Notes: a model not told the origin generated them from the sequence alone. A DNA stretch of 64,000 nucleotides from Gracilimonas sp965227785 (GCF_965227785.1 NZ_OZ245785.1:2852001-2916000), one strand, 5' to 3'. Shown: positions 41,863 through 51,966, counted from the first letter of the stretch. A program made the numbers and translations.

Positions 41863-41974
41863 AAGCTGGAGCTTGGGGAAGAGCAGGTTTGGTAAGTATG
41901 ACAAGTAAATAGTTGACTCCAATGTGCTGGTCACCAAGCTCTGCTTGGTGATGATGTAGAGAAGCTCCTGCTTC
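41863..41974. repeat. REP-like palindromes upstream of the tyrosine transposase
   Basis: Three short palindromes with an AAGC/GCTT core: AAGCTGGAGCTT (41863-41874), a 9-bp-arm palindrome with TCT centre (TCACCAAGC at 41931, GCTTGGTGA to 41951), and GAAGCTCCTGCTTC (41961-41974). The same core flanks the transposase gene on its other side. Such REP units are the natural substrate of REP-associated tyrosine transposases. Confidence 0.7.
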
Positions 41975-42009
41975 AAACTCAAAATTCTAATGTAAGGAGT
42001 TGTGTTCTA

Positions 42010-42570
42010 ATGACTCTAACAAATAAAAAAATAATGGGAAGAAGCCGATATAAATTTCATGAACATGGGTATCCCTATTTTTTGACAAATAGTGTCGTTG
42101 AGGGAATTCCTCTATTCAAAGAGCCAGAAATTGTTAAGATAATTTTGGACGGATTCCTGTTTCTGCAGCGCAAGAGGGAGGTTGAACTGAGTGCTTATGT
42201 GATTATGGAAAATCACATTCACTATATCGCCAAAGGAAATAATTTATCTGAACATATAAGAAACTTTAAGTCATATTCAGCTCATCAAATAGTGAAATAC
42301 TTGAAGAAGAATCGTAAAACCCGAACACTGAGGCAGCTTAAGAGGGCGAAATTAAATCATAAGATTCAAAGTGAGTATCAGATTTGGACGGAAGGCTCTC
42401 ATCCAAAACAATTATTTACCTATGAAATGATGGCTCAGAAAACTAACTATATTCATTATAACCCCGTCAAAAGAGGGTACGTTGACAAACCGGAACATTG
42501 GCGGTATTCATCTGCCAGGGATTATATAGGAATGGAAGGGATGTTGCCTATAACGATTTTTGCAGGGTAG
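42010..42570 (+). CDS. REP-associated tyrosine transposase (RAYT, Y1 superfamily)
   Basis: The 186-residue HUH-type single-strand nuclease has the family start GRSRYKFHEHGYPYFLT, the metal-binding MENHIHYI (HUH-like), and the tyrosine region QKTNYIHYNPVKRGYV followed by PEHWRYSSARDY. Full length and apparently intact. An in-frame ATG at 42037, directly before GRSRY, is an alternative start. It is flanked by REP palindromes and would cut and move REP sequences. Confidence 0.9.
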   Translation: MTLTNKKIMGRSRYKFHEHGYPYFLTNSVVEGIPLFKEPEIVKIILDGFLFLQRKREVELSAYVIMENHIHYIAKGNNLSEHIRNFKSYSAHQIVKYLKKNRKTRTLRQLKRAKLNHKIQSEYQIWTEGSHPKQLFTYEMMAQKTNYIHYNPVKRGYVDKPEHWRYSSARDYIGMEGMLPITIFAG

Positions 42571-42575
42571 GGAGT

Positions 42576-42623
42576 GGAAGCCGGAGCTTCCCATTTTCGT
42601 CCCCAAGCAGGAGCTTGGGGACG
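42576..42623. repeat. REP-like palindromes downstream of the tyrosine transposase
   Basis: GGAAGCCGGAGCTTCC (42576-42591) has 6-bp arms around CGGA. A second palindrome at 42598-42623 has perfect 11-bp arms (CGTCCCCAAGC and its complement) around AGGA. Both keep the AAGC-NNNN-GCTT centre of the upstream copies, giving an REP-transposase-REP unit. Confidence 0.75.
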
Positions 42624-42657
42624 AGAGATTGGGTAGGCGTTACTGTATATGTTAAAC

Positions 42658-44655
42658 TTACATGGAGTATTTTATACCACCGAGTACCCAGCGGCCGGGC
42701 ATGGGGGCTCCCAGGATTTCCTGGTATTGAGTATCGGTTAGGTTCAGAACTTCCATGTACACCTTAAAGCGATCTCCAAACAAGGTATATCCCACATTCA
42801 GGTTGGTGATGAAATACTGATCGGGGACTTCAGCATTAATTAATTCAGCCGATTCTTCAGAGCGGACATTGAAGGAAGACTGAGAGTTAATGGAAAAGGA
42901 TCCCGACTGAAGGCTCAGATCTAGGCTGGCTTGGTGCTCAGGGTGGTTAGCGATATATCTTGACACCGTATTCTGGTCACTGGTAGTGTTGATATAGGTA
43001 TATCCAACCTGTGAGCGAAGGGTACTGTTGGATGCAAATTTTTGAGTGAACGCCGTTAGCAGTTCCACACCGCTTACATCACTTTCAGAGATGTTGGATG
43101 CATAAAAGTATTCTTCATCTGCAATCAGGTTATCAGCATTATCAATTTGGTTTGAATTCGTCAGGCTGTAGTCAATCAGGTTAGACGAGCTTCGGTAAAA
43201 GAAAGTGGGGGAAAATCGTAGCTGTGCAACCGGAGTCCAGTCAAAACCAAAGTCAAAGGAGGTGGACTCTTCAGGCAACAAGTCCGGATTTCCGACATTT
43301 CTTCCGGGGGTCAGGTTGGGAATCTGGTGAGAGATATACCGCTCGGTAAAATCACCTTCCCGAATGGCCCGGCCAATTGATGAACGCAATACAATGGAGC
43401 CTAAATCAAAAGAAGCACTTACCTGAGGGAGAAAGCTCAAATCACTAATTGGGTTAAATTGTAACCGCAGGCTGGAGGTCATGCTTAACCCAAAATCAAA
43501 ATTCATGGTATGGATCCCATAAACTCCCCATGAAGTATTGCTATGGTTTCCACGGTCAGTACTTTCAATTTCTTTATTCAATACTTGTGCTCCGGCCATA
43601 AAGCGCATGTATTTAAGAGAAGAGGAAAGGGCATTCAGCTGATTTGTGTTGAGTTCATATTGATGCGAGCCGTTTGCATAAAAAGCTCCGGTTTGATGAA
43701 CATTGGCAGGGACTAATGCAGAATTGAAATCAAATACATCCTCTACATCACGATAGGAAGCTGTAAACTCTGATTTGTGAGAACCGTTTTCATAGGTGAG
43801 TTCAGTAAGAGCCCATTTGCTTTCGATTTGCTCTGTGGATTCATCATAAATACTGCGGGTGTAAAAATACCGGGCATTAAAATCACGATTCTCAACTCCG
43901 CCCCGGGCATACCAGGTCCAGTTATCATTCAACTTCACCGACACAGCCGATGATAAATTCGTGACATCAAAATAGGAATTAAAGGACTCGTCAGAAGACA
44001 CCCCTTCATCAAAGCCGGGATTTCGGAAGGACTCACCGTCTGACTGAGCTGTACGGAATGAGGTGCTGAACCTCCAGTTCTTCCTTGCAACTCCAACACT
44101 TGCATCCAGGATCTGCAGGTTATGTTCGCCGGCGGCCACATCTACATTTGTGCGGGTTTTCAGATTCTCGGGAGCTTCGGAATCTTTCATCAAATACGCT
44201 TTGGTTTTAATGTGAACCACTCCACCTACAGCATCGGCGCCGAAAGAGGTGCTGGCCGGACCGCGAATAAGCTCAATTTGCCCAATTTCAGATAAAGCCA
44301 CTGGAATATTGGTGTTGAAGTGAGCCGTCAGCGGGTCGTTCAATGGTACGTTATCAAGCATGAACAACACCTGGGAGAAGGTACTTCCGCGAACGCCTAC
44401 ATCAGCCTGTACGCCAAAACCGGCGCGGGCATTTATATTGATACCGGGAAGGCTTCGTAAAAGATCATCCACCGATTGAACCGGCATGTTCTGAATGTCG
44501 GACTGTGTTATAACAGCAACGCTTTTTCCACTTTCGGATATAGTGGTTGTGATGCGGGAGGCGGTCACATCAATAGAATCCAGCTTGGCTGTTAGCTGCC
44601 CGAAAGCTGGGCTGGTTATCAGTAATGAAATAAAAATAGCGGTTAAGAATCTCAT
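42658..44655 (-). CDS. TonB-dependent outer-membrane receptor
   Basis: The 665 residues comprise a signal peptide (about 1-19) and a plug domain (about 25-150: SVAVITQSDIQNMPVQSVDD, GVRGSTFSQVLFMLD, GPASTSFGADAVGGVVHI). A 22-strand barrel follows, ending in a C-terminal aromatic-rich strand closing GGIKYSM. BtuB/vitamin-type receptor architecture; there is no adjacent uptake operon or cobalamin riboswitch to name the substrate. It is divergent from the PhzF gene. Confidence 0.9.
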   Translation of the reverse strand: MRFLTAIFISLLITSPAFGQLTAKLDSIDVTASRITTTISESGKSVAVITQSDIQNMPVQSVDDLLRSLPGININARAGFGVQADVGVRGSTFSQVLFMLDNVPLNDPLTAHFNTNIPVALSEIGQIELIRGPASTSFGADAVGGVVHIKTKAYLMKDSEAPENLKTRTNVDVAAGEHNLQILDASVGVARKNWRFSTSFRTAQSDGESFRNPGFDEGVSSDESFNSYFDVTNLSSAVSVKLNDNWTWYARGGVENRDFNARYFYTRSIYDESTEQIESKWALTELTYENGSHKSEFTASYRDVEDVFDFNSALVPANVHQTGAFYANGSHQYELNTNQLNALSSSLKYMRFMAGAQVLNKEIESTDRGNHSNTSWGVYGIHTMNFDFGLSMTSSLRLQFNPISDLSFLPQVSASFDLGSIVLRSSIGRAIREGDFTERYISHQIPNLTPGRNVGNPDLLPEESTSFDFGFDWTPVAQLRFSPTFFYRSSSNLIDYSLTNSNQIDNADNLIADEEYFYASNISESDVSGVELLTAFTQKFASNSTLRSQVGYTYINTTSDQNTVSRYIANHPEHQASLDLSLQSGSFSINSQSSFNVRSEESAELINAEVPDQYFITNLNVGYTLFGDRFKVYMEVLNLTDTQYQEILGAPMPGRWVLGGIKYSM

Positions 44656-44838
44656 AGGTTATATAATTGAATAGTATTTTAATGGCCTCTTGGAAAATCA
44701 CAAAGATAAGAAAGGAGTACTTCTAAAGACTAATCAGAATACCATTTTATTTACAGTAGATAGTCTTCAGGCAATGAAACCAAGGGTTTACTTACTCCAT
44801 GAATGCTCCTACATTAGTGGAAACAAAAGAGAAAGACT

Positions 44839-45624
44839 ATGAAGATCGAACTATATCAGGCAGATGCGTTCACGAACGAACTTTTTAAAGGTAATCCGGC
44901 TGCGGTAGTCCCATTGAAGGAGTGGCTTTCAGATGAGATGATGCAGCATATTGCCGCTGAAAATAATCTTTCAGAAACAGCCTTTTTTGTTGAGGAGGGA
45001 GATGGTTATCGCCTGAGGTGGTTTACCCCGGCTGTTGAGGTTGATTTATGCGGACATGCCACACTGGCAACGGCGCATATTCTTTTTGAAGAGCTGGGTT
45101 ACGATAAAGACGAAATTATCTTCAAAACGCGGAGCGGACTTTTAACCGTGAAAAAGGAAAACGGTCAATTGTCGATGAATTTCCCGGCCGTGGAACCGGA
45201 ACAGGCTGAAGGTCCGGCTATTCTGTTTCAGGCATTGGGCATCGAGCGTACCTCAAATGTTTATAAGTCGGATGACTACATGATTGTGTTGGATTCTGAA
45301 TCTGAAGTTGCGAATCTGCAACCTGATTTTCGTATGCTCAACGAAGTGGATGCTCGCGGAATTATAGTCACTGCCTCGGGTGATACAGTAGATTTTGTTT
45401 CCAGGTTTTTTGCTCCGCAGTCCGGTATTGATGAAGACCCGGTAACAGGTTCTGCTCATACCAAAACAACACCGTACTGGAGTCAAGAACTGGGTAAAAA
45501 AGAGATGAAAGCCCGACAGATTTCAGAAAGAGGAGGTGACCTGACCTGCAGGATAAAAGGCGACCGTGTGGATATTTTAGGGGAGGTTATAACCTACCTG
45601 AAAGGGGAGATATTTCTTGGCTGA
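44839..45624 (+). CDS. PhzF-family epimerase/isomerase
   Basis: The 261-residue member of the PhzF/DapF-like fold starts KIELYQADAFTNELFKGNPA and has the catalytic Glu in AAENNLSETAFFV, FTPAVEVDLCGHATLA, and the second-half DEDPVTGSAHTKTTPYW. It acts as an isomerase on small amino- or oxo-acids; substrate unknown. It overlaps the downstream membrane gene by eight bases. Confidence 0.9.
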   Translation: MKIELYQADAFTNELFKGNPAAVVPLKEWLSDEMMQHIAAENNLSETAFFVEEGDGYRLRWFTPAVEVDLCGHATLATAHILFEELGYDKDEIIFKTRSGLLTVKKENGQLSMNFPAVEPEQAEGPAILFQALGIERTSNVYKSDDYMIVLDSESEVANLQPDFRMLNEVDARGIIVTASGDTVDFVSRFFAPQSGIDEDPVTGSAHTKTTPYWSQELGKKEMKARQISERGGDLTCRIKGDRVDILGEVITYLKGEIFLG

Positions 45625-46429
45625 GATTTTGATTTTGTTGGCATTGGGGTTAGCCGCCGGAGTTTTAGCCGGACTTTTAGGCATTGGCGGGGGAATTATT
45701 TTTACTCCGGTTCTTTTCTTCTTGTTTGAAGCCGAAGGGGTTGAAAACCCGGTGCTTTGGACGGTAGCTTCCGGTTTGTTCTGCACCTTCGTGGCTGCTT
45801 CAGGAAGCACCATTCGTCAGTATGTGCAACAGCACATCTTTTGGAAGGAGGGTATCAAACTCGGGGTGTTGGGAGCTGTTGGTGTGTATGTTGGAAAGCT
45901 GTTGATTACCTCTCCTTACTACAGTCGCACGGAATTTGTCCTGTTCTTCAGCTGTATGTTGATTTATGTGGCCTTTATGATGTTTCGCCGGGGTAATGAT
46001 AAAGAAAATGAGTATGATCGTGAATATACCCGCATGGGCATTAAAGAAACATCCATTACCGGAGGGTTAGGTGGATTTGTGTCAGTTTTAGCCGGCGTAG
46101 GCGGGGGAGGCGTTATGGTTCCTGTTATGAATTTATTCTACAAACAGCCTTTCCGTAAAGCTGTGAGTATTTCACATCTGGCGATGATTATCATGGTGAC
46201 ATCAGGCTGGTTGCAGCTGGCTTTTGAACCCGGAGCTATTTCCGGGATAACAGAATTTTCTATTGGCTATGTGGATTTCGGAGCTGCCTTACCGCTTTCT
46301 ATGGGAGGATTAGCTGGTGGATTTGGCGGTGCTTTTCTGAATCACAAAATAAACCGTACATACCTGCAATGGGGTTTTGCCCTGCTTGCAGTGGCCATGG
46401 CTAGCCGGTTGATTTGGGGTATTCTGTAG
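45617..46429 (+). CDS. TauE/SafE-family sulfite/anion exporter
   Basis: The 270-residue membrane protein has about eight helices in two repeats, each with a conserved Gly-rich start (LAAGVLAGLLGIGGGIIFTP; ITGGLGGFVSVLAGVGGGGV), typical of TauE/SafE/DUF81. Start is TTG within the end of the PhzF gene (eight-base overlap). It exports sulfite or organosulfur/carboxylate anions in known members; the substrate here is not clear. Confidence 0.85.
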   Translation: MAEILILLALGLAAGVLAGLLGIGGGIIFTPVLFFLFEAEGVENPVLWTVASGLFCTFVAASGSTIRQYVQQHIFWKEGIKLGVLGAVGVYVGKLLITSPYYSRTEFVLFFSCMLIYVAFMMFRRGNDKENEYDREYTRMGIKETSITGGLGGFVSVLAGVGGGGVMVPVMNLFYKQPFRKAVSISHLAMIIMVTSGWLQLAFEPGAISGITEFSIGYVDFGAALPLSMGGLAGGFGGAFLNHKINRTYLQWGFALLAVAMASRLIWGIL

Positions 46430-46460
46430 CTATATTCAGAACCATAAAAAGATAACGGAA

Positions 46461-47615
46461 ATGAAAATCGGCTACATCACAAAGCAGCATCCCTCGAACC
46501 GGAAAGCGTATTCGGGGACACATTATTACATGCACAAAGCATTAGAGCAAAGCTTTGAAGAAGTAGTGCCTTTTGGTCCGGTTGATTCAAATTATAAAAT
46601 CATCCCAAAGGCTAAAGGCCGGTTGCTTCGGATGATGACAGGAAAAGTGTATAAGTATCAGTATGATATCAGGCTGGCCAAACGAATGGCATCCATCATA
46701 GACCGGAAAATTTCAGAACACAACCCCGATGTATTAGTAGCCTCATTGATGAATCCGGAAATGGCGTATGTTAAGTCGGATGTGCCCTTTTATCTGACCT
46801 CAGATGCAACTTCTGTTCTGTTGAATGAAGTGTATGGCAGTCATTCGAACCTTCATCCGTTAAGCGTAAAAGAAGCCAAGCATCTCGAAAAAAAGGCATT
46901 TGAGAAAGCGACCAGGCTCATTCTTCCATTGCAATGGCTGGCCGATTCGGCAATGAAGGATTATGGGGTTCCATCATCCAAAATAGAAGTGATTCCGTAT
47001 GGAGCTAATCTGGATACTGAAATTTCAGAAGATGAAGTTGAACAAGTAATTAAGAGACGGCAGGAATCACCAAAAATAAAGCTGTTGTTTGTAGGGATTC
47101 GCTGGGAAGAAAAAGGAGGTCCTTTTGTAGTGGAGGTCTTGCGGTCATTGTTGCAGAAAGGGATGGATACTGAATTGCATATTGTAGGTTGTGAACCTGA
47201 AATTACAAACCAGCCTGACGGGATAAAAACTATGGGGTTTGTAGATAAAGAAAAAGAAGAGGGCAGGGAGCAACTACACCGACTTTATAAAGAAGCTATG
47301 TTTTTCATTATGCCCACCAAGGCCGAATGTGTGGGGATGTCATTTATAGAAGCCGCTTCCTATGCGTTGCCCGCCATTGGCTCAGAAACCGGAGGGGTGC
47401 CCGAAGCGGTATTAGATAACGAAACCGGGTTGATATGCAGGTCTGCCCACACCCCGGAAGAAGTGGCAGATTGGATCATGAATGTCCGAAAAGATGCGCA
47501 GAGATATACTAACTTATCTCAGCAAGCTTATGACAAGTACAGGCATAATATGAATTGGGAGAATTGGAGTAATCGGGTTCGGGATGTGATCGACAATGAA
47601 ATGGGGAAAGGTTAA
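46461..47615 (+). CDS. Glycosyltransferase, GT-B fold (GT1/GT4-like)
   Basis: The 384 residues form a Rossmann-type two-domain layout with N-terminal MKIGYITKQHPSNRKAYSGT and a C-terminal domain with LLFVGIRWEEKGG and the GT4 donor-site pattern PTKAECVGMSFIEAASYALP followed by GGVPEAV. It uses an activated sugar to glycosylate an unknown acceptor. It stands between the exporter and a large surface protein with no polysaccharide cluster around it. Confidence 0.85.
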   Translation: MKIGYITKQHPSNRKAYSGTHYYMHKALEQSFEEVVPFGPVDSNYKIIPKAKGRLLRMMTGKVYKYQYDIRLAKRMASIIDRKISEHNPDVLVASLMNPEMAYVKSDVPFYLTSDATSVLLNEVYGSHSNLHPLSVKEAKHLEKKAFEKATRLILPLQWLADSAMKDYGVPSSKIEVIPYGANLDTEISEDEVEQVIKRRQESPKIKLLFVGIRWEEKGGPFVVEVLRSLLQKGMDTELHIVGCEPEITNQPDGIKTMGFVDKEKEEGREQLHRLYKEAMFFIMPTKAECVGMSFIEAASYALPAIGSETGGVPEAVLDNETGLICRSAHTPEEVADWIMNVRKDAQRYTNLSQQAYDKYRHNMNWENWSNRVRDVIDNEMGKG

Positions 47616-47699
47616 GTTTTTGGCGATCAAGTTGTTTTTCTGAGAGATAAGAATAATATTCTGTCAAAGATAACACCCTATTATTGCTGTAGAGAGATC

Positions 47700-50600
47700 A
47701 TGAAGCATCCCCTCATCTATCAAAGAAAACGGCCATTCTTAATTATTCTGCTATTTTTTTGGTTGCTATCTGCATCCAATCTTTTCGCTCAAAACGATGA
47801 GCCGGAACCGGTGCTACATCTGGCCTTTGAAAACTCTGTAGTTGATTCGACCGGTTTAAATCCATCCATTCAGGTAACAGGCGGGCAATTTGTAGAAGAC
47901 CGAAACGGCAATCCCAACAGTGCTTTCTATTTCGATGGGGTGGATGATGCAATTACCATAGCCGATACCGATAATGAGCTGGATGGCATTACCGAACTAA
48001 GCTTTATGGGTTGGGTAAAGTATGAAGGATTTGATGAAGAAAGTTATTACGCAACGGTGCTTGAAAGATTTGATACCTATGAAACAGAGGGGTACTACTT
48101 TGGACTAAACAGGGATGGGAATCTTGAGGTAAGGGGATATTCCTCCGAAGCTGGTTTAGAAAGCAATGAGTGGGTCCACATCGCTTTTACCGTGGGTGAT
48201 GGGGTGATGAAATTCTATGTGAATGGAAAAAAGATAGATCAGATTAACTATGGGTCGGGTGGGTATGTTGCCGAGGATTCAGATATCACCATCGGATTGA
48301 GTGAGTTTTCAAACAGTCCATTTCAAGGTTCAATGGATGAAATAAAGGTATATGATTACGCAGTTAATGAAAGTCTTGTAAGAAGCAATGCAGGATTGGA
48401 ACCAATCCCGGATTATAGCAATAGCAACATTCTGGATATGAGTTTTAATCAAAGCCTGAGTGATTCCAGTATTGCCGTGAATCAGGTAATCGCATCAAGT
48501 GGGGTATATACAGAGGGGCGGTTTGGGAACAGTGATTTTGCCTACTCTTTTATGGAAGAAGATGCTTATTTGAGTCTGGATTATGATAAAGATGTAAGTG
48601 CTTTTTCGACAATTGATGATTTTACGGTAATGGCATGGATTAAAGTGAAATCTTTTAATACTTCGGAGTCCACAATCATTCAAAAACCAACGATCACTCA
48701 ACAGGTTGGATATCAGACGGAGACAGTAAGCAAGGGGTTTAGATATTATATTAATTCGAGTGGTTTGTTGGAACTGGATGTTGATGGGGATATTTCCTGG
48801 ACTCTTGGTTTGTCCAGGGTTGTGCCTCAGGAAGAATGGGTTCATGTTGCTACAACTTTTGAAGATGGTGAATTCAAGCATTACATAAACGGGGATTTGA
48901 TACAAAATAAAACCGTTGGGAACCGGGATTCACAATTCGAAAATTCAGACAGGATATTTATTGGCAACAATGAAACTCTATCAAAGCCTTTTAATGGATA
49001 TATCGATCAGCTGAAGGTGTTCAATTATGTGCTGAGTAAAAGCGAGATCAGCCAGCAAGTTGATTATGTCCATGTCGACTCAATGCCAGACCCACAGCTG
49101 CTTTTATATCTGCCATTTGATGAGCAATCGGAGAATGATGAAATAGTACCCGGGGATTATGAAGAAAGCGATATTGTTAAGGGTAAAGATCGATTCCAGA
49201 AAGATAATAGAGCGATAGACCTTGAGAAAAACTCCTCAAAAGTCAGAATAAAAAATGTACCTGCATCCTTTGATTCATTAAATAGGAATATTTCCCTTTC
49301 TGCCTGGGTGCGAGTCGAAGACCTTAGGTCCAGATCTACGGTTATAAGTAGATCGGATAGTACAAAAGGAGATGGGTTTCGGCTTTCGTTAAAGGAAAAG
49401 TATTCTTTTGAAGAAGGGGGACATTCTCTTTCTCTAAGTTTGAATGGGATACAAATAGAACAAAAAGATTTTGCTATTCAAAAGGGGAACTGGGTTCACG
49501 TTGCTGGGACATATGACGGAGAAACAGCGAAATTATACGTCAACGGTAGAATAATTAAAGAAGAATCAGTTAATACCAAGTTGTCTATAAAAGATCCGAA
49601 TATATACATAGGCCAAAATGTGGAAAGAGATCGTGACGGGGATATTTTTAGAGATACATTTATTGGGAAAATTGATGATGTTCGTCTTCATAATTATGCA
49701 TTAAGCCCGGATTCAATTGAAGTTTATTATGAGAATAGATTCCAAGGCTTTTCAACGGAACCAAAATCAGTATTGTCATTGTCTTTTGAAGGTTCGATTA
49801 CTGATTCAAGCATGGTTAATAATACCATAGAAACAACAGGGACAGCTTTTGTTGAAGATCGTTTTGGTGAAACTGAATCGGCTATTTCCTTTGATGGAGA
49901 AGATGATGAGATCATTATAAAGGATACAGATAATGCGATTGACTCAATAAGTACAGGACTAACGATTTCAACCTGGGTTAAGATGGAAAGAGAGTATTCG
50001 GGAAGTTATCCGGGGGAGAAGTTGATCGAAAGGAATGACGGAGATGGGTATAAATATAGTTTGGCTATTAAAGAGGATAATTATGGGCCGGGCAATATGC
50101 AGAGCTCAGTTGAGACCATAGTATTTAGCATGGGTGGTGCTGAGTTGACCTTTAGGGATAGTCCTATTCAACCCGGAAAATGGTTTCATGTTGTAGGTAC
50201 TTTTGACGGGGAGGAAATGAAATTATATCTGAATGGCCGGGAAGCAAAAAATCGACCTTACGAAACGGTTATAAATTTAAGCGATTCAGATCTGATTGTA
50301 GGTAACAGTGCAGACGGAAATAAGCCTTTCAGGGGTAATTTAGATGAGGTTCAAATGTATAACTATGCTCTTTCAGATAGCATGGTTGCTGAATTCTATG
50401 CCGATAGGCCTCAGCCTACAACAGTCAAATCTCCCAAACAGGCGTTGCAGCTATCTTTTGAAAATACGTTAGAAGATTCAAGCCGTTATCAAAATGTAGT
50501 AACCGTAGAAGGAGGAGCATTCGAAAGAGATAGATTTCATTTCGAGAAATCTGCCTACAGCTTTGATGGAGTAGATGATGTAGTAATGGTTACAGATACA

Positions 50601-51392
50601 AGTGCTGCCATGGATTCCCTTTGGGATGGTTTTACCGTGTCGGGATGGTTCTTTCATTATCCGGATAGTGATAACCATGTTGAATTTGATTCCAGTGCGG
50701 TCATATATGCTGAATCCGCAGATAAAAACAACCAATTTGGGTTATTGTTTGAAAAGCAGATTAATGAAAGCAACCCAAGACGTTTACTGTTTAATGTGGG
50801 CGCAGATGAAATATCTTATACTGGTCTGGCTACTCAGGGAAACAAGTACTGGTATCATATTGCAGGGGTGTACGATGGTAGTGAAATGAAATTATATGTT
50901 AACGGAGAAATGGTTGGTACTACAGATGTGACAAACTCAGAGGTACTGACCGAATCTGTTTCACAAATTTATATTGGCAATAATAATACCGGAAGCGCTC
51001 CTTTGAATGGGATATTGGATGAGATCCAAATGTATACTAACCCGCTTTCGGAAACTGAAATTGCCTCAATGATTGATATAGATATTACTCTGGTTGGCAA
51101 CGAACCGGACCCCAAAACAGAAACTCCTTCTGATTTTGATCTGTCCCAAAACTATCCGAACCCATTCAACCCAACCACCAAGATTCAGTTTAGCATTCCA
51201 CAGGCGGGAAATGTTTCCCTCAAAGTATATAACACACTTGGCAGAGAAGTAGCTACATTAAAAAATGAGAAACTAAGTGTTGGAACCCACAATGTTACTT
51301 TTGAAGCCGGCAATCTTTCTTCAGGAGTGTACTTCTACCAGCTGAGATACAAAGGACAAGTGGTAACAGAGAAAATGTTACTGATCAAATAG
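47700..51392 (+). CDS. Five-repeat LamG-domain protein with T9SS sorting domain
   Basis: The 1230 residues comprise a signal peptide (about 1-31, FLIILLFFWLL core, cleavage near LFA-Q) and five tandem LamG/concanavalin-like units of about 210-220 residues (starts near 48-, 48.42-, 49.09-, 49.77- and 50.44-kb). Each unit repeats a LSFENS-like strand, an SFDGVDD-like box and a late FRGNLDEVQMYNY-like box. The C-terminal 80 residues are a type A T9SS sorting domain (SQNYPNPFNPTTKIQFSIP, then GREVATL, ending TEKMLLIK). It is probably secreted and surface-attached; carbohydrate or adhesion role inferred. Confidence 0.9.
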   Translation: MKHPLIYQRKRPFLIILLFFWLLSASNLFAQNDEPEPVLHLAFENSVVDSTGLNPSIQVTGGQFVEDRNGNPNSAFYFDGVDDAITIADTDNELDGITELSFMGWVKYEGFDEESYYATVLERFDTYETEGYYFGLNRDGNLEVRGYSSEAGLESNEWVHIAFTVGDGVMKFYVNGKKIDQINYGSGGYVAEDSDITIGLSEFSNSPFQGSMDEIKVYDYAVNESLVRSNAGLEPIPDYSNSNILDMSFNQSLSDSSIAVNQVIASSGVYTEGRFGNSDFAYSFMEEDAYLSLDYDKDVSAFSTIDDFTVMAWIKVKSFNTSESTIIQKPTITQQVGYQTETVSKGFRYYINSSGLLELDVDGDISWTLGLSRVVPQEEWVHVATTFEDGEFKHYINGDLIQNKTVGNRDSQFENSDRIFIGNNETLSKPFNGYIDQLKVFNYVLSKSEISQQVDYVHVDSMPDPQLLLYLPFDEQSENDEIVPGDYEESDIVKGKDRFQKDNRAIDLEKNSSKVRIKNVPASFDSLNRNISLSAWVRVEDLRSRSTVISRSDSTKGDGFRLSLKEKYSFEEGGHSLSLSLNGIQIEQKDFAIQKGNWVHVAGTYDGETAKLYVNGRIIKEESVNTKLSIKDPNIYIGQNVERDRDGDIFRDTFIGKIDDVRLHNYALSPDSIEVYYENRFQGFSTEPKSVLSLSFEGSITDSSMVNNTIETTGTAFVEDRFGETESAISFDGEDDEIIIKDTDNAIDSISTGLTISTWVKMEREYSGSYPGEKLIERNDGDGYKYSLAIKEDNYGPGNMQSSVETIVFSMGGAELTFRDSPIQPGKWFHVVGTFDGEEMKLYLNGREAKNRPYETVINLSDSDLIVGNSADGNKPFRGNLDEVQMYNYALSDSMVAEFYADRPQPTTVKSPKQALQLSFENTLEDSSRYQNVVTVEGGAFERDRFHFEKSAYSFDGVDDVVMVTDTSAAMDSLWDGFTVSGWFFHYPDSDNHVEFDSSAVIYAESADKNNQFGLLFEKQINESNPRRLLFNVGADEISYTGLATQGNKYWYHIAGVYDGSEMKLYVNGEMVGTTDVTNSEVLTESVSQIYIGNNNTGSAPLNGILDEIQMYTNPLSETEIASMIDIDITLVGNEPDPKTETPSDFDLSQNYPNPFNPTTKIQFSIPQAGNVSLKVYNTLGREVATLKNEKLSVGTHNVTFEAGNLSSGVYFYQLRYKGQVVTEKMLLIK

Positions 51393-51398
51393 ACCGCT

Positions 51399-51875
51399 TT
51401 AATCCCCTGAAGACTCCGCCATTCGGGTAGCCTGCCACACTACGGCTTTCCATTGGCCGTTGCGCTTCTCAAAGAATCAGCTGTTGAGGTAGTAGCTTGT
51501 GTCCACACCTGTTGTTGTAGGCGTTTCAGCAATTAGCCGAAAAGTGAGGGCTGCTGTATTACCGAATAGTTTCACCTGCAGGCTGTCATAAGAATAGGAG
51601 GGACCGGTTGATTGAGCGGTATCTGATTCAGCCTCACTCATCCCATCCATAATTACATCTTTTCCATGACGTGTTCCCGCCGAGCCGGTATAAACCAGAT
51701 CTTCGGCCCACAACCGGTCGTGCATGTTGGGATCATCTACATTTGTCAGGAACTCACCCAATAGCTCAGTCAAAGCTGCTTTTTCCTGCTGGGGATTGAC
51801 CTGCGAGCAGCTGCTTAAAAAAGCAATTAATATAAATGCAAAAAAGCCCGATAAACTGATACGTAGTTGTTTCAT
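51399..51875 (-). pseudogene. SnoaL/DUF4440-like lipoprotein gene with in-frame TGA
   Basis: The open part (51477-51875, 132 residues) starts with a lipoprotein signal (FLSSCSQ lipobox) and a SnoaL-like fold. A TGA at 51477 follows YYLNS, but the same frame stays open and codes FFEKRNGQWKAVVWQATR plus a short tail up to a TAA at 51399. Those residues are the expected final strands of the family. So a nonsense change (for example from TGG or CGA) truncates the protein. A sequencing error is possible. Its role, if intact, would be small-molecule binding or catalysis in the periplasm. Confidence 0.75.
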
Positions 51876-51966
51876 TATTAAATCTATTAAGTTGGAGACT
51901 GGATGATATTATAGCGTTTCAAAATGAGACGTGCAGTTACAGTCTGTTTAATCCAAAAATCTGCGA

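Noticed and set aside
44656..44838. Cobalamin riboswitch before the TonB receptor
   Set aside because: The gap is only about 180 bases and no B12-box or core helix pattern was found.
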